Source of the DNA: an uncultured Prevotella sp.
GTDB lineage: Bacteria > Bacteroidota > Bacteroidia > Bacteroidales > Bacteroidaceae
Assembly (NCBI GenBank): GCA_947303825.1
Contig: CAMYZK010000183.1
Coordinates: 1 to 5,659, forward strand
Direction of reading: 5' to 3'
DNA length: 5,659 bases
Shown here: positions 1 through 5,607 of the stretch, one piece after another
Position numbering within the stretch: the stretch's first letter is position 1
Layout of the letters: every line of letters begins with the position of its first letter
The notes under the pieces: generated by a model
Told to the model about the DNA's origin: nothing
Databases searched by the model: none
Seen by the model: only the letters and a program-made list of their open reading frames with translations
Position numbers and translations under genes: made by a program

Positions 1-77
1 ACTCTTCATTCTTCACTCTTCATTCTTCACTCTTCATTCTTCACTCTTCACTCTTAACTCTTCACTCTTCACTCTTA
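1..77. repeat. Heptanucleotide tandem array downstream of susD, truncated by window edge
   Basis: Eleven consecutive 7-base units are visible on the plus strand, of the forms ACTCTTC, ATTCTTC and ACTCTTA. The first six alternate ACTCTTC/ATTCTTC, giving three perfect 14-base units at 1-42. The array then degrades into ACTCTTC/ACTCTTA units and ends in ACTCCC directly before the susD stop codon. Read on the minus strand it is GAAGAGT/GAAGAAT/TAAGAGT, so it forms the start of the susD 3' untranslated region. It continues past the left edge, so its full length is unknown. Strand-asymmetric pyrimidine-rich arrays of this kind are, from memory, common between genes in Prevotella and Bacteroides genomes. 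No hairpin terminator is visible between the stop codon and the array, and no function is established. Confidence 0.93.
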
Positions 78-83
78 ACTCCC

Positions 84-2042
84 TCAATATCCATTGGTGC
101 CAAACTCGTCGGAGTTGACAATCTGGTCGAGGAACTCCTGCGGGATGGGCCTCACGAGGTGTTTGGGCTGGAAGGAGGTGATGAAGGGGTTCTTGCCTTC
201 TGTTCCCAGATACTCCTGCGACAGGCGTCCGGTGCGTTTCAGGTCGTACCACCGCCACTGCTCGCCGCACAGATCGCGCGCGCGTTCCTTTAATATAAAG
301 TCTATGGTAAGGCTCTCGGGCCCCACCTCCATCTCGGCAGCCCTGGTGCTCAGGGCGGCGTGGCGGCGCACGGCATTGAGCAGCTCCAGCCCCTCCGTCT
401 GGTGCTGTCCGCTGATGACGGCAGCCTCTGCAGCAAGGAGGTAGATGTCTGTAAGGCGTATGATGGCAATGTCCTGCTCGCACTCCTGGTTGCTGTGCAG
501 GTACTTCACGCATGAGAACTTCTTCAGCGACGGCCACAGGTTGCGCAGGTTGGCATCCTTGGCCAGTCCGCCTATGCGCTTCGTAGGCCCGTCGCCCACC
601 TTGTCCAGATAGCCGTTAGGACCGGCGGCAAGGAACTTCTGCTGTGCGCACCATGCCGAGTCGAGGTCCCAGTTGGGGGTGAAACACCCCATGGCAGCTG
701 TCGAGGCGGCATCGTTGTCGTCCATCTCAAAGACGGCGTCGGTGGCACTGCCGTTGTCGGAGTAGAAGTTAAAGCCCGTGCCACGCAGGTCGAGGGCTGT
801 CTTCACGTTGCCCTTGATGGTGTAGTTAGACGGCCGTCGGGTGTTGTAGAGCGAGACGTCCTTGCCATACTTTGCCCAGTTGCTCTTCGAGACGACATGC
901 GAGGCAGTGCCTATGTAGTAACGGAAGTAGAAAGAGTCGCTGAAGCGCGTGTCGGGGGTATCCTCACGCGGGTCGAAGCACTGCTGCAGCAGGTAGAGCG
1001 TAGGCCGCCACACGGTGGCGTTGGCACGGCCGTAGCGCCAGCCGGTGGCACTCACACCGAAGTCCTGTGCAGCACTGCCTATAGCCATCTCATAGTACTG
1101 ACGGGTGCGTCCACGGTTCCACCACTCCGGGTTGTAGCCGTCCTGATGGTTCACAGCCTCTACGAAGATGTTCTCCTGGTTCTGCTTGTTGTTGTCGGGC
1201 AGCCAGTACTTCGTGCTTCCGCTCTGCTTGTCGTCGCTCTGGTACAGCTGCCGTGCGGCAATGACCTGCTGTGCTGCCTGCCATGCCGAGTCGGCATACA
1301 GCTTACGCTCGCTGGAGCCCTCGGCATAGAGGCGTGTGCGCTGCAGGTAGGCCTTTGCCAGCATGGCCTGTGCCGCCGTGCGGTCGGCACGTCCACGGTC
1401 GGCCTGCTTCTCGGGCAGACGGCTGGCAGCCTCCTTGAGGTCGCTGATGACGAGGTCGTAGAACTCCTGCTCGGAGGAGCGAATGCCTCGTCCGTTGCCG
1501 GCACCGCTCTCTACGATGCTGGTACGGTTGAGCATCACCCCTCCCCACTGCTCCACGATGTTCCAGTTGGCGAAGGCCCTCAGGAAGTAGGCCTCGCCAA
1601 TGCTGGCGCGGGCGGCACTGTCGCCCTGCCAGTACTGCTGGTAGCAGTAGATGGCCGAGTTGGTGTAGGCCACGGTGGCATAGAGGCCCGTCCACACCTT
1701 GCGCAGCACGCCGGTAGAGGTGTTGAGGTTGTTGTTATAGTTGGTCAGCTCGCCGTGGCTGCCGTCGCGCCCGCCGTTCATCCACAGGTCGGTGCCCATC
1801 TCCAGCAGGTCTATGCCGTCCATCTTGCCGTAGAGGTAGTAGATGTTCTCATAGCACGCATCGATAAGCCCCTGGAAACCCACCGGCGACTGGTAGGCTA
1901 TCTCCTGGTCGAGGGTGTTGTAGTTGTCCTCGTCGAGCGAGCAGGAGGAGAGCGCTACGCTAAATGATAAATGAAAAATGATAAATGATAAAGCTGCGCA
2001 CAAACCTTTCACCAAATTCTTATATGTCTTGTCGGTTATCAT
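84..2042 (-). CDS. susD: SusD/RagB-family nutrient-binding surface lipoprotein
   Basis: This 652-residue protein is the probable surface lid and ligand-binding partner of the SusC transporter encoded just upstream. The N-terminus is a lipoprotein signal: a Lys-rich n-region, a hydrophobic core (residues 16-31) and a lipobox Leu-Ser-Ser-Cys with the lipidated Cys at 34. The following residues SLDEDN are acidic, as expected for a Bacteroidota surface-export signal. Family hallmarks are EAYFLRAFANWNIVEQWGG (150-168, TPR-like helix pair), RLTDIYLLAAEA...LNAVRRHAAL (529-564), a LKERARDLCGEQWRWYDLKR segment (584-603), and the C-terminal LVRPIPQEF...GTNGY (629-652), matching the usual 'PIPQ...NPGY' ending. 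It is longer than many relatives (about 500-600 residues), with the extra length probably in the variable middle (about 270-510), which often carries ligand contacts. W308/W309 are possible stacking residues, but this is inferred. The ATG at 2042-2040 is chosen because it gives a complete signal peptide. There is no Shine-Dalgarno sequence. The substrate is unknown. The family call is firm, but the symbol is a family name and does not imply starch specificity. Confidence 0.95.
   Translation of the reverse strand: MITDKTYKNLVKGLCAALSFIIFHLSFSVALSSCSLDEDNYNTLDQEIAYQSPVGFQGLIDACYENIYYLYGKMDGIDLLEMGTDLWMNGGRDGSHGELTNYNNNLNTSTGVLRKVWTGLYATVAYTNSAIYCYQQYWQGDSAARASIGEAYFLRAFANWNIVEQWGGVMLNRTSIVESGAGNGRGIRSSEQEFYDLVISDLKEAASRLPEKQADRGRADRTAAQAMLAKAYLQRTRLYAEGSSERKLYADSAWQAAQQVIAARQLYQSDDKQSGSTKYWLPDNNKQNQENIFVEAVNHQDGYNPEWWNRGRTRQYYEMAIGSAAQDFGVSATGWRYGRANATVWRPTLYLLQQCFDPREDTPDTRFSDSFYFRYYIGTASHVVSKSNWAKYGKDVSLYNTRRPSNYTIKGNVKTALDLRGTGFNFYSDNGSATDAVFEMDDNDAASTAAMGCFTPNWDLDSAWCAQQKFLAAGPNGYLDKVGDGPTKRIGGLAKDANLRNLWPSLKKFSCVKYLHSNQECEQDIAIIRLTDIYLLAAEAAVISGQHQTEGLELLNAVRRHAALSTRAAEMEVGPESLTIDFILKERARDLCGEQWRWYDLKRTGRLSQEYLGTEGKNPFITSFQPKHLVRPIPQEFLDQIVNSDEFGTNGY
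1961..1992. repeat. Four-copy heptanucleotide repeat inside the susD signal-peptide codons
   Basis: The plus strand reads TAAATGA, TAAATGA, AAAATGA, TAAATGA and a partial TAAA. On the coding (minus) strand the units are TTATCAT-like and encode LSFIIFHLSF, residues 18-27, which is most of the hydrophobic core of the signal peptide. The unit length of 7 matches the array at 1-77. The pyrimidine-rich strand is the coding strand here but the plus strand at 1-77, so the two arrays are in inverse orientation. The repeat is AT-rich and its flanking codons are GC-rich, which suggests insertion or expansion in this place. Confidence 0.9.
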
Positions 2043-2115
2043 TATATTGTTTATTTAATATTGTCTGAAATTTTAGTCTAAAGCCTAATCGTCAAAATGT
2101 CTAATCGTCTAAAAG
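2043..2115 (-). other. susC-susD spacer with imperfect 16-17-base repeat
   Basis: The 73-base spacer separates the susC stop (TGA, 2118-2116) from the susD start. On the plus strand, CTAATCGTC occurs at 2085-2093 and again at 2101-2109, each followed by an A-rich tail (AAAATGT and TAAAAGT), so two related units of 16-17 bases lie in tandem. A shorter relative, GTCTAAAG, lies at 2076-2083. Next to the susD ATG the coding strand is AT-rich (AATATTAAATAAACAATATA), typical of Bacteroidota leaders without a Shine-Dalgarno site. I see no promoter matching TTTG-N19-TAnnTTTG and no strong terminator hairpin, so co-transcription with susC is the simplest reading. Confidence 0.75.
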
Positions 2116-5100
2116 TCAGAACGAGACGTTGACACCAAAGACAAGCGTCTTGTACAGCGGGAACTGGTCGGTAGGATTCTCCGGGTCCATACCCTTCAGC
2201 AGCTTGTGCTCCTTAGATATGATCAGCGGGTTGGTGATGGTGCCATAGATGCGTGCATTGGTCATGCCCACCCTCTTCAGCAGCTTGTGAGGCAGTGTGT
2301 AGCCCAGGGTGATGTTCTTCACCTTTATGAAGCTGGTGTTCACATAGCTCAGTGCCGTGAGGTCGTCGGTAGAGTTACCCTCGAAGGGACTGGGATAGGC
2401 GTTCGTAGCGTTTGTCGGTGTCCAGTAGTCGTAGGTCTCCGGCTGGTTGGTGCTGTTCACACGCGACAGCAGGTTTCCCTGTGCCATCTGTCCCCAGCGC
2501 ACCTGCATCATGATGCTGAGGTCGAAGCCGTTCCAGGTGAACTGGTTCTGGAAGCCCAGCGTCCAGTCGGGCGTCTCCTTGCCTATTATCTGACGGTCGG
2601 TCTGCTGGCTCATGGTGTATGTGCTGTTGGCGGTGTAGTAGTTGTGCGTACCGTCCTCGTTGTCTTCCGACGGGCGGTAGTAGGCTCCCTTGCGTGTGCC
2701 TACCTCGTTGCCGTCGGCATCCACCTCAATATAGGTGTAGTCGGGGTCGTAGACCATACCTGGCACGTCGAGCTTCACCTGTCCGGGCTTCTTGCCGAAG
2801 CAGGCTGCCTGGTCGGCCTCGTCGCTCTGCCAGATGCCCAGCTTCTTATAGTAGTAGAACGGGCGCGTGGCCTCGCCCAGGAAGATGTTCTCGCTGACGA
2901 GCGACTTCACCACCTCCTCGTTCTCGCCTACGTTTATCTCCTTCAGCTCTTCCTTGTTGGTAGAGAAGGTCACCGTCGATGTCCAGGTGAACTTGCTGTT
3001 CACTATGTTGCGGCTGTTCACCGTAAGCTCGGCTCCACGGTTGCGTATGCGTGCAATGTTCGACACCATGACGTAAGGCAGCTGTGCCGTGTACGAGCCG
3101 ATGCCCGTGGGCAGCCGACGGGTGTAGAGCACTCCCTTCGTGTCGGTGTCGTAGAACTCAATGGAGCCGTCGATGCGTCCGCCCAGGAATCCATAGTCCA
3201 GGCCTATGTTCCAGTTGTACGACTTCTCCCATGTCAGGTCGTGGTTGGCCACGGTCTGCGTGAGCTTATAGAGCAGGGCATCTTTCTCGCCCAGCGTGAC
3301 ATGCGTTGCCGACACCTCCACGCCCTGCAGCGACGAGTAGGCCTTGATGTTGGCATTGCCGGTAACACCGTAGCCCACGCGCAGCTTCAGGTTGCTCACC
3401 CACTTGGCCTGCTGCATGAACGGCTCGTCGCTGATGCGCCATCCGGCACTGACGGCAGGGAAGGCACACCACCGCTTGTCCTTATAGAGCTGTGAGGCAC
3501 CGTCCCAGCGCACCGAGCCTTGCAGCAGGTAGCGGCCCATGAAGCTATAGCTGGCACGTAGGGCATAGCTCATCTTCGATGTCTCGCTGAAGGCGGTGGT
3601 CACCTTCTGGTTGTCGCCGGCCTGCAGGTTGTAATACTTGAACTGGTCGAAGCCTATCTCCTCGCTGGTGCCGCCGCCGCTCTCATGGTGGCTCTGCCCG
3701 TATTCGGTGACGGCGGTGAGGGTGACGTCATGCTCCTCGGCAGGCTTGAACTTGTAGGTCAGCACGTTCTGCCAGGTGTAGCCCCAGCCGTTGCCGGTGC
3801 TGTATTCGGCCGAGCGCTGGTTGGGGGTCTGCGTGCCCACCAGCTCCTGATAGGTGTCCATTCCGTCCCACTTGCCGTGGCGTGAGAACGATGCCGAGGC
3901 GTTGAGCAGCGAGCGCAGCGACAGCCCCTTCAGCGGTGTCAGCTCTATGTAGGGTGCCACGGTGAGGCTGAACGAGCGGGAGTTCGACTCGTAGGCGTAG
4001 GGCACATCGTCGGCCATTATATTAATGTACGAGTCCATACCTTCTATGGGGTGTATGCGCAGCGACCCGTCGTCGTTCCACACCTGTCCCAGCGGTATCT
4101 GGTTGAGCACACGGCTAAGGCGTGAGTTGCGGTTGTCGCGGTTCTTGTAGGCCACGGTAGACTGGAAACCGAGCTTCAGCATGCGGTTCACCTGATAGTT
4201 GGAACCGGCACGGAACGAGAGCATCTGGGCCTTGTCCTTGCGGTAGAGTCCCTTCTCACGCTGGTAGCCCAGGCTCATGTACGACTGTCCCCTGTCCGTT
4301 CCTCCGCGTGCGCTAATGTTATAGTTCTCCTGCACGCCGGTCTGCAGCAGCTCGTCGCGCCAGTTCACCCACTGTCCGCTGTTGTAGGCATCCATGGCGT
4401 TGCCCGAGTTCTGCAGCTTGTCGAGCAGGGCGATGTTGACAATGTCGGCCTCGTCGCTCTCCTGGTAGCGGCTGCTGTTGCGGTAGCCCTCCACCACGAA
4501 GTCCACCCATTTCTGTCCTGTCAGCGTGCTGGGATAGGAGGGGAAGGCGTTGATGCCCACGTAGGCGTTGAAGTCTACCTGTGTCTTGCCCTTCACGCCC
4601 TGGCGGGTGGTGACAATGATGACACCGTTGGCACCCTCGGCACCGTAGATGGCCGTCGACGAGGCATCCTTCAACACCTCTATCGACTCAATGTCGTTGG
4701 GGTTGAGGTTGTCAATGCTCCCTGGCACGCCATCGACGATGAAGAGCGGCGAGCAGTCGGACACCCATTCGCCGCTAGGCGACTTCAGCGAGCGGTAGCC
4801 TCTCAGCAGCAGCGTCGGCGAGGAGCCGGCGGCACCGCTGGTACGGGTGATGTCGAGGCCGGCCACCTTTCCTGCCAGACCCTCCATGGCGTTCATCACG
4901 GGCGACAGCTTGATGTCGGCCTCCTTGACCTGGGAGATGGCTCCCAGGGCATCGCGCTTGCGCACGGTGCCATAGCCAATGACAAGCACCTCGTCCATGG
5001 CCTTCGTGTCGGGCTTCATCTGCACCTGCAACACAGCACCGGCACGCCCCTGGACGGTCATCGGCAGATAGCCCACATAGCTCAGCTCTATCGGCTGGCG

Positions 5101-5370
5101 GTCGCCGGCAGGCAGCACGAAGTCGCCGTTAAGGTCGGTGACGGTGCCTGCCGAGCTGCCTTTCAGCTTCACGGTGACACCTATCATGGGTTCGCCGCGC
5201 TCGTCGACAACCTTTCCCCTCACCTCTTTCTGCTGCTGCAGCTCTGCCGGAAGGGGTGCACTGGCCAAGGCTGGCAACGGCATCGCAACAGTGAGTGCCG
5301 CAACAGCCATAGCCACCGAGCACATCTTCATCACCAACAAAGAATGTCTTCTGTTTTCTCTGATTAGCAT
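2116..5370 (-). CDS. susC: SusC/RagA-family TonB-linked outer-membrane transporter
   Basis: This 1084-residue protein is a TonB-dependent outer-membrane importer that pairs with the SusD lipoprotein encoded 73 bases downstream. In order: signal peptide about 1-38 (ends ALASA); a carboxypeptidase-regulatory-like beta domain at 48-118 (VRGKVVDERGEPMIGVTV ... YVGYLPM); the SusC TonB-box-like segment MDEVLVIGYGTVRKRDALGA (125-144); the plug domain to about 256, with GLAGKVAGLDI (164-174), LLLRGYRS (187-194), PLFIVDGVPGS (208-218) and the SusC/RagA signature around 229-257 (SIEVLKDASSTAIYGAEGANG, then VIIVTT); and a 22-strand-type barrel from about 260 to the C-terminus. The last strand (TLVFGVNVSF) ends in Phe, as expected for BAM-dependent insertion. 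The length is normal for the family. There is no STN domain before the beta domain, so a role in ECF-sigma transmembrane signalling is unlikely. The ATG at 5370-5368 is preferred because it lies about 38 bases from a promoter -7 box. ATGs at codons 14 and 16 would also give usable signal peptides. The substrate cannot be read from the sequence. Confidence 0.97.
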   Translation of the reverse strand: MLIRENRRHSLLVMKMCSVAMAVAALTVAMPLPALASAPLPAELQQQKEVRGKVVDERGEPMIGVTVKLKGSSAGTVTDLNGDFVLPAGDRQPIELSYVGYLPMTVQGRAGAVLQVQMKPDTKAMDEVLVIGYGTVRKRDALGAISQVKEADIKLSPVMNAMEGLAGKVAGLDITRTSGAAGSSPTLLLRGYRSLKSPSGEWVSDCSPLFIVDGVPGSIDNLNPNDIESIEVLKDASSTAIYGAEGANGVIIVTTRQGVKGKTQVDFNAYVGINAFPSYPSTLTGQKWVDFVVEGYRNSSRYQESDEADIVNIALLDKLQNSGNAMDAYNSGQWVNWRDELLQTGVQENYNISARGGTDRGQSYMSLGYQREKGLYRKDKAQMLSFRAGSNYQVNRMLKLGFQSTVAYKNRDNRNSRLSRVLNQIPLGQVWNDDGSLRIHPIEGMDSYINIMADDVPYAYESNSRSFSLTVAPYIELTPLKGLSLRSLLNASASFSRHGKWDGMDTYQELVGTQTPNQRSAEYSTGNGWGYTWQNVLTYKFKPAEEHDVTLTAVTEYGQSHHESGGGTSEEIGFDQFKYYNLQAGDNQKVTTAFSETSKMSYALRASYSFMGRYLLQGSVRWDGASQLYKDKRWCAFPAVSAGWRISDEPFMQQAKWVSNLKLRVGYGVTGNANIKAYSSLQGVEVSATHVTLGEKDALLYKLTQTVANHDLTWEKSYNWNIGLDYGFLGGRIDGSIEFYDTDTKGVLYTRRLPTGIGSYTAQLPYVMVSNIARIRNRGAELTVNSRNIVNSKFTWTSTVTFSTNKEELKEINVGENEEVVKSLVSENIFLGEATRPFYYYKKLGIWQSDEADQAACFGKKPGQVKLDVPGMVYDPDYTYIEVDADGNEVGTRKGAYYRPSEDNEDGTHNYYTANSTYTMSQQTDRQIIGKETPDWTLGFQNQFTWNGFDLSIMMQVRWGQMAQGNLLSRVNSTNQPETYDYWTPTNATNAYPSPFEGNSTDDLTALSYVNTSFIKVKNITLGYTLPHKLLKRVGMTNARIYGTITNPLIISKEHKLLKGMDPENPTDQFPLYKTLVFGVNVSF

Positions 5371-5400
5371 AATAAGTTTGTTTTTAGTACGTTCACATTC
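5371..5400 (-). promoter_or_regulatory. susC leader lacking a Shine-Dalgarno site
   Basis: The 30 bases before the susC ATG read, on the coding strand, GAATGTGAACGTAC followed by the A-rich TAAAAACAAACTTATT. No purine-rich anti-16S complement lies 5-10 bases before the start. A-rich, unstructured leaders are usual in Bacteroidota. If the promoter below is correct, the 5' untranslated region is only about 30 bases, too short for a riboswitch or a long attenuator. Confidence 0.5.
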
Positions 5401-5405
5401 TTGAG

Positions 5406-5443
5406 TGCAAAGTTACTTCGCATTTTCTACGATGCAAAGTTAC
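5406..5443. repeat. 11-base direct repeat with 27-base period in the susC promoter
   Basis: TGCAAAGTTAC occurs perfectly at 5406-5416 and at 5433-5443. On the transcribed strand both read GTAACTTTGCA, a match to the Bacteroidota -7 box TAnnTTTG plus flanks. The 27-base spacing places the TTTG of the upstream copy exactly where a -33 box should be for the downstream copy. Confidence 0.9.
5408..5438 (-). promoter_or_regulatory. Bacteroidota sigma-ABfr-type promoter for susC
   Basis: On the minus strand, TTTG (5438-5435) is followed by exactly 19 bases and then TAACTTTG (5415-5408). This matches the established Bacteroides primary-sigma consensus TTTG-N19-21-TAnnTTTG at both boxes and in spacing. 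The transcription start should fall within about ten bases downstream of the -7 box, near 5398-5403. The upstream TAACTTTG (5442-5435) could itself be a second -7 box, but I see no TTTG at the correct distance before it (the nearest, at 5459-5456, leaves only 13 bases). Confidence 0.72.
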
Positions 5444-5463
5444 AAAAAAATATTTCAAACCGA

Positions 5464-5494
5464 GTGGAAATTAAAATATTTTTGGTGGAAAATT
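5464..5494. promoter_or_regulatory. Direct repeat GTGGAAA(A)TT spaced 21 bases, candidate activator site
   Basis: GTGGAAATT at 5464-5472 and GTGGAAAATT at 5485-5494 start 21 bases apart, two DNA helical turns, so both faces would align. Between them lies the palindrome AAAATATTTT (5473-5482). The pair lies about 26-56 bases upstream of the -33 box, where an activator such as an HTCS or SusR-type regulator would sit. The repeat is seen directly; the role in activation is inferred, and no regulator gene is in the window. Confidence 0.4.
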
Positions 5495-5522
5495 ATTCCA
5501 TACTGCCCATTACGTGCGATGG

Positions 5523-5531
5523 CCCCCCCCC
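5523..5531. repeat. Nine-base C homopolymer
   Basis: Nine consecutive C residues (G on the transcribed strand) lie about 85 bases upstream of the -33 box, at the edge between the AT-rich promoter region and the hairpin. Tracts of this length are prone to slipped-strand length change, and also to base-calling errors. Confidence 0.9.
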
Positions 5532-5544
5532 TGTACAACAGAAG

Positions 5545-5573
5545 ACAGGCAGAGAAATTGTTCCTCTGCCTGT
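5545..5573. terminator. Strong hairpin, possible intrinsic terminator
   Basis: ACAGGCAGAG (5545-5554) and CTCTGCCTGT (5564-5573) form a perfect 10-base-pair stem with a 9-base loop. GAAG (5541-5544) and CTTC (5578-5581) can extend it across a 4-base bulge. On the plus strand the stem runs into TTGTCTT, a weak U tract. On the minus strand the following bases are CTTCTGTTG, weaker still. It lies upstream of the susC promoter, so it is not a susC attenuator. It may end a minus-strand transcript entering from the right (one minus frame that is open from the edge stops at 5596-5594, about 13 bases before the hairpin). The direction is unresolved. Confidence 0.4.
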
Positions 5574-5607
5574 TTGTCTTCAATGTTAAAGTCTTAACTC
5601 CTAACAC

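Noticed and set aside
1..77. CRISPR array
   Set aside because: The units are only 7 bases and directly adjacent. There are no unique spacers of 30 or so bases, so it is a simple tandem repeat.
1160..1695. Overlapping open frames on the minus strand inside susD
   Set aside because: They run in alternate frames through conserved SusD codons and have Arg/Ser/Pro-rich translations with no motif.
897..1967. 356-codon open frame on the plus strand opposite susD
   Set aside because: It lies fully antisense to a firm SusD gene. The translation is a low-complexity Val/Leu/Ala/Gly-rich chain without any family motif, as expected when GC-rich third positions are read backwards.
2069..2083. Palindrome TTTAG-T-CTAAA as operator or terminator
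   Set aside because: The 5-base arms with a one-base centre cannot form a hairpin, and the motif overlaps the repeat units of the spacer, which explain it.
2206..3495. 429-codon open frame on the plus strand opposite susC
   Set aside because: It is antisense to the conserved SusC barrel, its composition is Val/Leu/His-rich with no recognisable domain, and no promoter or leader is apparent. It is a shadow of biased codon use.
5150..5370. STN signalling domain at the SusC N-terminus
   Set aside because: The signal peptide is followed directly by the carboxypeptidase-regulatory-like beta domain at residue 48, leaving no room for the roughly 50-70-residue STN domain.
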